Part shown: piece after piece, positions 46,686 through 54,963 of the stretch
How the letters are laid out: every line of letters starts with the position of its first letter
Position numbering within the stretch: position 1 is the stretch's first letter
Assembly (NCBI RefSeq): GCF_015670745.1
Contig: NZ_JADPCH010000004.1
Span: 57,742-121,741 of the forward strand
Direction: 5' to 3'
Length of the DNA stretch: 64,000 nucleotides
From: Collinsella aerofaciens
Lineage (GTDB): Bacteria > Actinomycetota > Coriobacteriia > Coriobacteriales > Coriobacteriaceae
The notes under the pieces: generated by a model
The model's database searches: none
What the model saw: only the letters and a program-made list of their open reading frames with translations
What the model was told of the DNA's origin: nothing
Made by a program: the position numbers and the translations under genes

Positions 46686-46793
46686 CTACTTCTTCCGATA
46701 TCGGCGGTTACGACTCGTCGATGAGCCCATTACTTCGATGAGTCCTTTATCCGCCATTTTGGCAGATGGTAGCTGACGGACGAATTTTGGCAT
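46686..46793 (-). pseudogene. Possible 3' remnant of a winged-helix protein gene
   Basis: A 35-codon minus-strand frame ends MADKGLIEVMGSSTSRNRRY plus RKK. The pattern GLIE-V-GS followed by basic and aromatic residues resembles the wing at the C-terminus of AlbA_2/ATP-binding wHTH proteins. Nothing upstream continues the frame, and the stretch to 47188 is AT-rich and repeat-bearing. It is probably decay, but the match is short and could be chance. Confidence 0.3.
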
Positions 46794-46795
46794 TC

Positions 46796-46875
46796 CGTCT
46801 CTCTAAAACAATAGATTTATCTCTCTAACTTTAGAGAGATAAGCACCTTATTTTAGAGAGACATTTAGAGAGATG
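46796..46875. promoter_or_regulatory. Cluster of TTAGAGAGA half-sites with a perfect palindrome
   Basis: TTATCTCTCTAA and TTAGAGAGATAA (46817-46842) form a 12-bp inverted repeat separated by 2 bases. Three further half-sites lie at about 46797-46805, 46853-46861 and 46865-46873. The set directly precedes the possible remnant frame on the minus strand, so it looks like an orphan operator. The remainder of 46415-47188 shows no gene. Confidence 0.5.
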
Positions 46876-46984
46876 TATCGAATTCACTGTTAGATAGCCC
46901 AATGTTATCTCTTTAACTGGCTTTCTCTTTAAGGTGCACACTTCCTAACCGTGCCCTAAGTTGCGGTGAAATAACTCACGATTA

Positions 46985-47034
46985 ACCTGCCAATAAGGGA
47001 CAGATTTGTTTTGGTAGGTTTTATCTGGGGAAAC
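46985..47034 (+). repeat. 49-bp repeat, copy 4
   Basis: ACCTGCCAATAAGGGACAGA, TTTGTTTTGGTAGG and TTTTATCTGGGGAAA. The arm changes AAAA to AATA on one side and GGCAG to GGTAG on the other. A half copy of the 4075 repeat lies just before it (46958-46973). Confidence 0.85.
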
Positions 47035-47188
47035 GCCGAATAGCCCCACATTCACAACCGCCGCAGCTCCATATGAGGCAAATGAACCAGTAGCGTTTGT
47101 TCCAAATCTTAAGTATTTGTTCGACAGAACGACCCCTGCCGGCTCCTGCTAGACTGGTAGATTCCCAACCGTCCATCCAGGAGCCTCA

Positions 47189-48172
47189 ATGTCGCGCAAG
47201 CCCGCCTACAAGCAAGCACTTTCCATCGGCACCGCCGTGGTGCTGGGGTTTGCGCTGTTTACGGGATCGCTCGACGGAGCGCCCAAGTTGCTGTCGCCGC
47301 AAGGCGATGAGCAGGCGGCGGCTCTGGCCGAAAAACAAAACGAGAGTCCCAGCCGCACCGACGACGAGGCAGACCTGGTCGCTCGGCTCGAATCGGGAAC
47401 GGCGAGCGCGGCGGACCCTCAAAACAGCCAGGACTCTGGCGATGGCTCCGATTCCGCCGCGACCGACACCGATGACGACGTTTCCGCGGGCAGTGCCGCC
47501 ACCCCCATCGACGAGGTCGAAAACCCCGACCTCAACCGCGCCCGCGGTGTTTATCTCAGCAGCATTCCCGACTACGCCGGCAACCCCTACGTTGCCCTTC
47601 GCGCCGACAGCACGCACCCGCTCGGCACACCATCATTCACGCTCGATGAATACGAGCGCGCTACAGAAGAGAGCTGCTTTAAGAAGTTCTCCAAGCTCGA
47701 CAGCCTGGGCCGCACCCGCAAAGCACTCGCCTGCGTGGGCCCCGAATCACTCGGTCAAGGCGAGCGCGGCGATATCTCGCGCATCCATCCTGCCGGTTGG
47801 CACCAGCAGCGCTACGACTTTATTCCGGGCCAGAGCCTCTACAACCGCTGCCACCTTATCGCCTGGTCGCTCTGCGGCGAAAACGCCAACCGCAAAAATC
47901 TCCTCACCGGCACGCGTTATCTCAACGAAACGGGCATGCTACCGTTTGAAGAACAGATCCTCGACTACATCCGCGAAACGGGCAACCACGTGCTCTACCG
48001 CGTCACGCCCATGTATAACGAAGAGGAGCTTGTCTGCCGCGGCGTGCGCCTTGAGGCGCAATCGGTCGAGGACCACGGCAAGACCCTCTGCTTCCACGTG
48101 TACTGCTACAACCTGCAGCCGCACGTGCAGATCGACTACGCCACCGGCCGCAACCAGGCATCCGGAGACTAG
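47189..48172 (+). CDS. Secreted or membrane-anchored DNA/RNA non-specific endonuclease
   Basis: 327 residues. An N-terminal hydrophobic segment (ALSIGTAVVLGFALFTGSL) is followed by a disordered acidic stretch (about 40-105) and a Endonuclease_NS_2-type domain with LYNRCHLIAWSLCGENANRK, LLTGTRYLNETGM and NHVLYRVTPMYNEEELVCRG. The histidine in NRCHLIA is the expected catalytic base, as in the DRGH motif of EndA-type nucleases. It probably degrades extracellular DNA for nutrition or uptake. CAGGAG precedes the ATG. Confidence 0.85.
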   Translation: MSRKPAYKQALSIGTAVVLGFALFTGSLDGAPKLLSPQGDEQAAALAEKQNESPSRTDDEADLVARLESGTASAADPQNSQDSGDGSDSAATDTDDDVSAGSAATPIDEVENPDLNRARGVYLSSIPDYAGNPYVALRADSTHPLGTPSFTLDEYERATEESCFKKFSKLDSLGRTRKALACVGPESLGQGERGDISRIHPAGWHQQRYDFIPGQSLYNRCHLIAWSLCGENANRKNLLTGTRYLNETGMLPFEEQILDYIRETGNHVLYRVTPMYNEEELVCRGVRLEAQSVEDHGKTLCFHVYCYNLQPHVQIDYATGRNQASGD

Positions 48173-48236
48173 CGCCGACCGCACCGCCCGTAACCCAAAA
48201 AATGATCCGTTTTCCTCCGTCCCCAAGGGATCAAAT

Positions 48237-48272
48237 AAGGCCGTCCCGGTTACCCAGGGCGGCCTTTTTGTC
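48237..48272 (+). terminator. Rho-independent terminator of the nuclease gene
   Basis: AAGGCCGTCC pairs with GGGCGGCCTT and is followed by TTTTG. Confidence 0.82.
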
Positions 48273-48301
48273 AGCACCTACATTGCAGGCAAAACTACAT
48301 G

Positions 48302-50377
48302 TTACTTGGCGCGGCCCTCCTCATAGCGCTCGACCAGCTTGGCCTGAACGTCATAAGGCACCTGCTCATAGCCTGCGGGCTTCATGGTAAAGTCGCCCGT
48401 GCCGCGTGTGATAGAGCGCAGACGCGTCGAGTAATCCGTCAGCTCGGCGAGAGGCGCCTGGGCAATGACTACGGTGTCTCCGCGCTCATCGGTCTCCATG
48501 CCTGTCACGCGACCGCGCGATGCCGAGATGTCGCCCATCACGGCGCCGGCGTAGCTCTCGGGGATAGTCACCGTAATTTCCTCGATGGGCTCCAGCACCA
48601 CCGGGTCGGCGTCGGCGCATGCCTTGCGCAGGCCGATGCGAGCCGCCGCGCGGAACGCCATCTCGTTGGAGTCGACGCTGTGATACGAGCCGTCGTACAC
48701 AGCCACGCGAATGCCCGTAAGCGGGTAGCCGGCAATGATGCCGTCCTTCATGGTCTCCTGAACGCCCTTGTCCACGGCAGGAATGAGCGAGCGCGGGATG
48801 CGGCCACCCACGACCTCGTCAATAAACTCATAGCCGTCGCTCGTACCGTCGGGCCCAATGAGCGGCTCCACGCGCAGCCAGCAGTCGCCGTACTGACCGG
48901 CGCCACCGGTCTGCTTCTTGTGGCGACCCTGGGCGCTTGCCGTGCGGCGAATGGTCTCACGATACGGAATACGGATCGGCACGCTCTTGGCAGCGACCTT
49001 GGTGCGGTCCTCCAGACGGTTGAGCAGCACCGAAACCTGCGCCTCACCAACGGCGGAGATAATGGTCTGACCAGTCTCCTCGTCGCGGTCGATGCTCATG
49101 GTCGGATCGGCCTTGCAGGCCTTCTCGATAAACGTGTAGAGCTTCTCTTCGTCGCCACGGTTCTCGGCCTCGATGGCAATGCGGTACTGCGAGTTGGGGA
49201 ACTTAAACGCCGCCGCCTCGACCTTACCGGTAATGGAGAGTGTGTCACCCGTCTCGGCAGCCAGCTTGGGCGCCACGATGATATCGCCGGCATAAGCGTG
49301 GCCAACCTCGGTCATATCGCGGCCGCACATCACATACAGGTGAGCCAGACGGTCGCCCTTGCGGGTACGCGCGTTGATCAGCTCAAGACCCGGCTCAAGC
49401 GTACCCGTCAGCACCTTGATAAAGCTGATGCGACCCTGCTGCGGATCGGCCAGGGTCTTAAACACAAACGCCACCGGACGGTCATCGTCGCTCGAGATTT
49501 TGAGCGAATCACCGTCGATGAGCGGCATCTCGCCGTAGTCCGTCGGCGCCGGGAAGTATGTGGCAATGTCGTCCATCAGCGAGTTGACGCCCTGCTCCTT
49601 AATGCAATCGCCCGCAAAGACCGGCACAAAGATGCGCTCGGCGATCGCCTTCGACAGCAGGCCTTCAAGCTCCTCCTGCGTCAGCGTCTCCTCGCCTTCC
49701 AAGTACTTCATCATCAGTTCGTCGTCAGCCTCGGCCACCAGCTCGCACAGATGGTCATGGGCTTCCTCGGCCTGGGCACGATACTCCTCGGGAATCTCCG
49801 ACTCAACGGCTTCGGTGCCGTTGCAATGGCGCGCCTTCATGCGCACCAGGTCGATGATGCCGTCAAAGTCCTCGCCCTCGCCCCAGGGAAGGGTCACGGC
49901 GCCCAGGCGCGTGCCAAAGCGCTCCTGCAGCAGGTCCATCGTGGTCGCAAAGCTAGCCTCGGAGCGCGACAGGCGGTTTACGAACACCGCACGCGCCAGG
50001 CGCAGGTCCTCGGCGGCATACCAGAGCTTAACCGTCGTAGGCTGCGGGCCGGCCTCGGCGTCGACCACAAACAGAGCCGTCTCGCAGACGCTCATCGCGG
50101 CAAAGGCGTCGCCGATAAAATCGGGGTAACACGGGGCATCGAGCACATTGATGCGCGCGCCCTTCCAGTCGATCGGCGCGATGGTCGTCGAGATGGAAAA
50201 TGCACGCTTGACCTCTTCGGGGTCATAGTCGAGCGTGGGCTTGGTGCCGTCGTGGCCGCCCAGGCGGGCGGTCTTGCCGGAAAGGTGGAGCATGGCCTCG
50301 GCGAGTGAAGTCTTGCCCACCCCGCCTTGGCCTACGAGCACCACGTTCCTTACGTTACCGGTCTTGGGAGCACCCAT
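48302..50377 (-). CDS. Elongation factor G-like protein with altered GTPase motifs
   Basis: 691 residues from the ATG at 50377 (AAGGAGG 5 bases upstream). Domain order matches EF-G. The P-loop GQGGVGKTS (16-24) is intact, but G3 reads DAPC (80-83) instead of DTPG, and G4 reads NRLS (134-137) instead of NKxD. Domain IV/V regions such as GAGQYGDCWLRVEPL and DISASRGRVTGMETDERGD are clear. It belongs to the FusA2/EF-G-like paralogues, of unsettled function; it is unlikely to be the main translocase because the canonical EF-G motifs are changed. It is monocistronic. Confidence 0.85.
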   Translation of the reverse strand: MGAPKTGNVRNVVLVGQGGVGKTSLAEAMLHLSGKTARLGGHDGTKPTLDYDPEEVKRAFSISTTIAPIDWKGARINVLDAPCYPDFIGDAFAAMSVCETALFVVDAEAGPQPTTVKLWYAAEDLRLARAVFVNRLSRSEASFATTMDLLQERFGTRLGAVTLPWGEGEDFDGIIDLVRMKARHCNGTEAVESEIPEEYRAQAEEAHDHLCELVAEADDELMMKYLEGEETLTQEELEGLLSKAIAERIFVPVFAGDCIKEQGVNSLMDDIATYFPAPTDYGEMPLIDGDSLKISSDDDRPVAFVFKTLADPQQGRISFIKVLTGTLEPGLELINARTRKGDRLAHLYVMCGRDMTEVGHAYAGDIIVAPKLAAETGDTLSITGKVEAAAFKFPNSQYRIAIEAENRGDEEKLYTFIEKACKADPTMSIDRDEETGQTIISAVGEAQVSVLLNRLEDRTKVAAKSVPIRIPYRETIRRTASAQGRHKKQTGGAGQYGDCWLRVEPLIGPDGTSDGYEFIDEVVGGRIPRSLIPAVDKGVQETMKDGIIAGYPLTGIRVAVYDGSYHSVDSNEMAFRAAARIGLRKACADADPVVLEPIEEITVTIPESYAGAVMGDISASRGRVTGMETDERGDTVVIAQAPLAELTDYSTRLRSITRGTGDFTMKPAGYEQVPYDVQAKLVERYEEGRAK

Positions 50378-50687
50378 GATGACCTCCTTGCAGGGCCGCG
50401 CGCAATGCGCGACGCCAACGGGGAGAGTTCGCGGTCGGTGCCATCCCGGGAGCAGCATGGTCGGCAGCCGAGCCGACTCACCCTCCAAATGTCCTATGCC
50501 ACCACCCTACCCTCACGGGCGACCGTCCATGCACACCTTTCGGCGCACGTATGAATACAGGCGGCGAGAGGAAGAGACAAGCTTGTGAGGCGATTGTTGA
50601 ACCCCGTCGATGCAAACAAAAAGCCGCCACAGACCGTAAGACCTGCGGCGGCTTCGCCTCAATTAATAGTTGAGTAAATACCTGAGC
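50378..50687. other. Intergenic region, terminator only
   Basis: 310 bases between the EF-G-like start and the amino-acid ABC ATPase stop. Apart from the terminator at 50616-50653 I see no gene or repeat. Confidence 0.4.
50616..50653 (-). terminator. Terminator of the amino-acid ABC operon
   Basis: AAGCCGCC pairs with GGCGGCTT; on the minus strand a TTTTT-type run follows. Confidence 0.72.
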
Positions 50688-51452
50688 CTATCCCTCGATA
50701 CGGCTCAAGAACTCACGGGTGCGCTGCTCACGCGGATGGTCGATGACCTGCTCGGCAGGACCCTCCTCGACAATGCGACCGCCATCCATAAAGACCACGC
50801 GGTCGGCAACATCGCGCGCAAACTGCATCGCGTGGGTCACAATCACCATCGTCATATTCTGCGCGGCAAGGTCTTTAATGACACGCAGCACCTCGGCCGT
50901 CAGCTCGGGATCGAGTGCCGAGGTCGGCTCGTCAAAGAACAGGATCTCCGGATCGAGCGCCAAGGCGCGGGCAATACTCACGCGCTGCTGCTGACCGCCC
51001 GAAAGCTCACACGGCACCTTGTTCTCGTTGCCCGTCAGCCCCATTTGCGCAATCAGCTCGTGAGCGCGGGCTTCCGCCTGCTCGCGCGGACGCTTAAGCA
51101 CGCGAATCGGCGCATCGATGATGTTTTTCATCACGGTATAGTGCGGGAACAGGTTGTAATTTTGGAACACCAGGCCGAATCGCGAGCGCGCCCGCTTGGG
51201 CACATCGCCCTTCGCATAGACCGCGCCCGAACCCGCATCCGTCGCAACGGCAAGGTCGCCAAACGAAAGCGAGCCGCCGTCGAGTGTCTCGAGCAGCGTG
51301 GCACACCGCAGCAGCGTGGACTTACCGCCACCCGAAGGTCCGATAATCGCCACGACCTCGCCACGCTTTACCTTGAGCGAGATATCCTTGAGCACCTCAT
51401 TGCCGCCAAACGCCTTACGCGCGTTTTCGATTTTCATCACTGGGTTAGTCAT
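50688..51452 (-). CDS. Polar amino acid ABC transporter ATPase
   Basis: 254 residues from the ATG at 51452, overlapping the permease end by 8 bases. Walker A GPSGGGKST, signature LSGGQQQRVSIARAL, Walker B ILFFDEPTSALDPEL and H-loop VTHAMQFAR are typical of GlnQ/HisP-type ATPases. It energises import together with the permease and binding protein upstream. Confidence 0.93.
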   Translation of the reverse strand: MTNPVMKIENARKAFGGNEVLKDISLKVKRGEVVAIIGPSGGGKSTLLRCATLLETLDGGSLSFGDLAVATDAGSGAVYAKGDVPKRARSRFGLVFQNYNLFPHYTVMKNIIDAPIRVLKRPREQAEARAHELIAQMGLTGNENKVPCELSGGQQQRVSIARALALDPEILFFDEPTSALDPELTAEVLRVIKDLAAQNMTMVIVTHAMQFARDVADRVVFMDGGRIVEEGPAEQVIDHPREQRTREFLSRIEG

Positions 51453-52098
51453 GATAATAGTCCAGCTTCTTTTCGGCGGCGCCCAGCAGCATCTCGACCA
51501 CAAAGTTAAAGACCCAGTAAATCAGCGCCGCGATCGCAAACGGCACCATGCTCACCTGCGAGGCGACCAGCGCCTTGGCCGTCGAGAACATCTCACCCAC
51601 GCCAATGGCAAACGCCAGCGACGTGTCCTTGACCAGCGTGATGATCTCGTTGCCCATCGCCGGCAGAATACGCTTGGCGACCTGCGGCATCACGATATAC
51701 AGAAACGTCTGCACGCGCGAGTAGCCCAGTACCTCGGCAGCCTCATATTGACCGCGCGGAATCGACTGCAGGCCCGAGCGATAGATCTCGGCAAAGTAGC
51801 CGGCATAGTTGATGATGAACGCCACGACACACGCCGTCCATTTGGAATCGGGCGTGAGCGAGATGCCGAACACGTAGTACGGGGCAAAGTAGATGGCAAA
51901 CATCTGCAGCATGAGCGGCGTACCGCGCATGACCGAAATGTAGATGCGCGCAATCCAGCGAAGCGGCACGATTTTGCTCATGCGCATAAACGCCACGGGG
52001 ATTCCCAGCGGAATCGACCCGAGCAGCGTCAGTACAAACAGCTGCAAACTGACCAAGAATCCCTGGCCAAGCATCTGCATCATGACCTGAATAGACAA
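51445..52098 (-). CDS. Polar amino acid ABC transporter permease
   Basis: 217 residues from a TTG at 52098 with AAGG-N-AGG upstream (an ATG five codons in is possible). About five membrane helices and the EAA loop EAAEVLGYSRVQTFLYIVMPQ, which docks on the ATPase, place it in the HisM/GlnP family; RGTPLMLQMF is another hallmark. Confidence 0.92.
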   Translation of the reverse strand: MSIQVMMQMLGQGFLVSLQLFVLTLLGSIPLGIPVAFMRMSKIVPLRWIARIYISVMRGTPLMLQMFAIYFAPYYVFGISLTPDSKWTACVVAFIINYAGYFAEIYRSGLQSIPRGQYEAAEVLGYSRVQTFLYIVMPQVAKRILPAMGNEIITLVKDTSLAFAIGVGEMFSTAKALVASQVSMVPFAIAALIYWVFNFVVEMLLGAAEKKLDYYHD

Positions 52099-52137
52099 CC
52101 TACCTTCTCCTTCGCAGCAACAGAACGGCTGATCTTA

Positions 52138-52248
52138 TTCTCAAATAGGCACAGTGCCCAAGATTGCGAGCGACAAGCCCGACGAAGCGTACTTTGGTAC
52201 GCGAGGAGGGTTGGAGCCGCAAGGTTGGGTGCTGTGGCTATTTGAGAA
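52138..52248. repeat. Intergenic hairpin element F between binding protein and permease genes
   Basis: 24-bp arms (52138-52161 and 52225-52248, TTCTCAAATAGGCACAGTGC onward) pair with about 3 mismatches around a spacer with its own stem GCGTAC/GTACGC. The right arm contains the stop codon and last three codons of the binding-protein gene. It likely stabilises the upstream mRNA and lowers read-through to the permease. The spacer GCGAGCGACAAGCCCGACGA resembles that of 24102-24196. Confidence 0.75.
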
Positions 52249-53098
52249 CCCAGTTGTCGAAGGACAGGCCGTAGCTCGCGTACTTGTCGCAGAGATCCTT
52301 AACCGTACCGTCATCGTAGAGTGCCTTGAGCGACTCGGTCACGGCATCGGCGGACTTGGTGTCGCCCTTCTTAAAGCCAACAGCGTAGTGCTCGCTGGAC
52401 AGCGGCTTGTCGAGCTGCGTATAGGCATCGGGCTTGGCGGCAAGCTGATACTGGGCAATCGAAAGGTCGCAAGCCACGGCATCGACCGCGCCGCTCTCGA
52501 GCTGCATAAAGGCCGTGTTGTACTCGCCGATCGTGTCGAGCGTGGCAAACGTCGCCGCCAGATCCTTCTGGTCACCCTCGAGCACATCCTGCGCAGCGGA
52601 ATCGGTCTGGGTAATCACGGTCTTGCCGGCAAGATCGTCCCAGCTCTTGATGCCCGCATCCTTCTTTACTACCAGCACCTGCTCGTTGAGCATGTACGGC
52701 TCGGAGAACGTATAGTCATCCTCACGGCCCTCCATGGTAAAGCCGTTCCAGATGCAGTTGATGGCGCCCGAGTTGAGCAGCGTATCCTTGGCGTCCCAGT
52801 CGATGGCCTCGTATTTGACCTCCCAGCCCTGCTTATCGGCAACAGCCTTGGCCAGATCGAGATCAAAGCCGGTGTACTCGCCATCGTCGCCCACAAAGCC
52901 GTACGGAGGATAGGACTTATCAAAGCCCACCACGAGCTTCTTGGACTCCGCAGCGCCCTTCACATCCTTGGCCGCGGCAGAGCCAGCAGCGGAGCCCTTG
53001 CCGGCACCACCGCCGCAACCGACAAGACCAAGGCCAAGCACCGTGGCAAACGAGCCGGCTAGACCAACAAACTGACGACGAGACATATCGGTATTCAT
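52238..53098 (-). CDS. Polar amino acid ABC transporter substrate-binding lipoprotein
   Basis: 286 residues from the ATG at 53098 (AAGGGGG upstream). The signal region SRRQFVGLAGSFATVLGLGL VGC has twin arginines and a lipobox with C28, so export may be by Tat or Sec and the mature protein lipid-anchored. SBP_bac_3 features: KLVVGFDKSYPPYGFVGDDG, GFDLDLAKAVADKQGW and IAQYQL. It delivers an amino acid to the permease; specificity is unknown. Confidence 0.92.
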   Translation of the reverse strand: MNTDMSRRQFVGLAGSFATVLGLGLVGCGGGAGKGSAAGSAAAKDVKGAAESKKLVVGFDKSYPPYGFVGDDGEYTGFDLDLAKAVADKQGWEVKYEAIDWDAKDTLLNSGAINCIWNGFTMEGREDDYTFSEPYMLNEQVLVVKKDAGIKSWDDLAGKTVITQTDSAAQDVLEGDQKDLAATFATLDTIGEYNTAFMQLESGAVDAVACDLSIAQYQLAAKPDAYTQLDKPLSSEHYAVGFKKGDTKSADAVTESLKALYDDGTVKDLCDKYASYGLSFDNWVLK

Positions 53099-53192
53099 GG
53101 TATTCCCCCTTGGTGGCACTTTAGTTAGGTAAAGTGAGTCATGTAACGTTCAGAATCATACACTTTAGCGTGATAGAGCACAAGGCGAGTTT

Positions 53193-53327
53193 GCCCGCCG
53201 CGTGAGGGGTGTGGGGGTTAAGTTTCCTGCTCTACAGTCCTGCTCACGACGGAGGCCACATTAAGTGGCCTCCTGTTCGTGCGGAACTCGCGATAAACTT
53301 AACCCCCACACCCCTCACGCGGCGGGC
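53193..53327 (+). repeat. Long inverted-repeat element C (conserved core, plus orientation)
   Basis: Perfect 32-bp arms (53193-53224 and 53296-53327, GCCCGCCGCGTGAGGGGTGT onward) enclose the same core as elements A and B: CCTGCTCTACAGTCCTGC, AGGCCACATTAAGTGGCCT and GTGCGGAACTCGCGAT. Here it lies between divergent genes, 95 bases from the binding-protein start and 110 from the methyltransferase start. Confidence 0.88.
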
Positions 53328-53436
53328 AACCGTCGTTGGGCTTATCACTGACACGAATAAACCGCTTGTATATCGTCTGCTGGCTTGGCACGGTACAATA
53401 CTTGCAGCTTTAATTCATGAATAAGTGGAGTTATTG

Positions 53437-54885
53437 ATGGCAGAATCTCGTGCGGAGCGTAGGGCTCGTCGTGCTTTGGTGGAGGCGGTTGAGGGGTCGA
53501 AGGAGGAGAAATCTTCTACGAAATCCAAGTCTTCTAAAGCTGCAAAAAGCAAATCGACCAAGAGCAGGGCTAAGACCAAGCGTTCTGACTCTCGTCGAGG
53601 CGGAGACAAAGCGTCTCAGACTCGCTCCAAGCGTCCGCATAAAGATCCGGTTTCGCCTGCGCGTAAGGCTGTGGATCCCAAGTCTCCCTGTTCCATCATG
53701 AGAGCTTGTGGCGGATGCACGGCGCTCAATCGTCCTTATAAAAAGCAGTTGGCAGCTAAGCAGGCTGCTATGGAGGAGCTTTTTGCTTCGCTTTGTGAGC
53801 GTGAGGGTATTAGCGTCGACCCCATTCGCGGTATGGGCATCACCCTGGGCGACCCGGGTAAATATCCTGCGCCGCGCGGGTTTCGCCATAAGGCCGCCAC
53901 TCCCTTTGCTCCCGGTAAGGAGGGCGCCGTCCGTTGCGGTTTCTTTGAGCGCGGCACACACAAGATCGTTGCCGTACCCGAATGCCCCGTCGAGGCACCG
54001 GGCGCCCGTCAGATTCTCAACGGCATCGCACGCGAAGCTGAGCGGCTGCATATTCCCGCCTTTAATGAGGACAAGCATCTTGGTTTGCTTCGCTATGCCG
54101 TCGTCCGCTGCGGTTGGCGTACCGACCAGGTCATGGTCACGCTCGTGACCGCTCAGCGCGACTTGCCGCATGCGCAGGAGTTCTTTGAGGCTGTCGCCGC
54201 ACTCGATCCGCGCATCGTCACCGTCGCCCAAAACATCAACGGACGCCCCGGCAACGCCATCCTCGGCGAGGAAACCCGCATCGTGTATGGCGCCGAATGC
54301 ATGCGCGACCAGCTGCTCGGCTGCGAATTCGACATCTCCCCCACCGCGTTTTATCAGACCAACCCGCAACAGACCGAGCTGCTCTATCAGCTCGCTATCG
54401 ACGGCATGGATTTGCACCAGGGCGATGTGCTCATGGATGCCTACTGTGGCAGCGGTACCATCGGTCTTTGCGCAGTTAAAGATGCCCAGAAAAAGGGCAT
54501 CGGCATTATGCTGCTCGGCGTGGAGCGCAACCCGGCGGGCATTGCCGACGCACGTCGCAATGCCGAGCTCAACGGCCTCACCCGCAGCGCCTGGTTTATG
54601 GCCGACGACGCCACCGATTGCATCCTGGATGCCGCCGATAACAACGAGCGGGTCGATGTCCTTTCCATCGATCCGCCGCGCGCCGGCTCTACCCCCGAGT
54701 TCCTCGAAGCTGCCTGCGCGCTTAAGCCGCGCCGCATCACCTATATCAGCTGCAACCCCGTAACTCAAGAGCGCGACCTGCATCAGCTCCTCGACGGAGG
54801 CTATTGCCTGCTCAAGATCACGCCCGTCGACATGTTCCCTCACACCGACCACACCGAAACCGTAGCGGTCCTCGAACGCCGCTAA
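53437..54885 (+). CDS. 23S rRNA (uracil-5-)-methyltransferase RlmD/RumA-like
   Basis: 482 residues from the ATG at 53437 (GGAG 6 bases upstream). A disordered basic N-terminal ~75 residues (SRAKTKRSDSRRGGDKASQT) precedes the 4Fe-4S cysteines CSIMRACGGC and the later C of AVPECPVEAPG. The SAM domain has DAYCGSGTIGL, SIDPPRAG and the catalytic cysteine in YISCNPVTQERDL. It methylates uracil C5 in rRNA or tRNA; RlmD is likelier than TrmA because of the cluster. Codon use in the first ~130 codons favours TCT, CGT and GCT, unlike the rest. Confidence 0.88.
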   Translation: MAESRAERRARRALVEAVEGSKEEKSSTKSKSSKAAKSKSTKSRAKTKRSDSRRGGDKASQTRSKRPHKDPVSPARKAVDPKSPCSIMRACGGCTALNRPYKKQLAAKQAAMEELFASLCEREGISVDPIRGMGITLGDPGKYPAPRGFRHKAATPFAPGKEGAVRCGFFERGTHKIVAVPECPVEAPGARQILNGIAREAERLHIPAFNEDKHLGLLRYAVVRCGWRTDQVMVTLVTAQRDLPHAQEFFEAVAALDPRIVTVAQNINGRPGNAILGEETRIVYGAECMRDQLLGCEFDISPTAFYQTNPQQTELLYQLAIDGMDLHQGDVLMDAYCGSGTIGLCAVKDAQKKGIGIMLLGVERNPAGIADARRNAELNGLTRSAWFMADDATDCILDAADNNERVDVLSIDPPRAGSTPEFLEAACALKPRRITYISCNPVTQERDLHQLLDGGYCLLKITPVDMFPHTDHTETVAVLERR

Positions 54886-54910
54886 CCGACCTCAGTAGAT
54901 TTTTGGGACA

Positions 54911-54945
54911 AGAAAGGGGGCGACCCGCCTGGGCCGCCCCCTTCG
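54911..54945 (+). terminator. Terminator between convergent methyltransferase and PHP genes
   Basis: GAAAGGGGGCG pairs with CGCCCCCTTC over a 12-base GC-rich loop, 25 bases after the stop. Confidence 0.75.
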
Positions 54946-54963
54946 CTTGGTTTATAAACTCCG

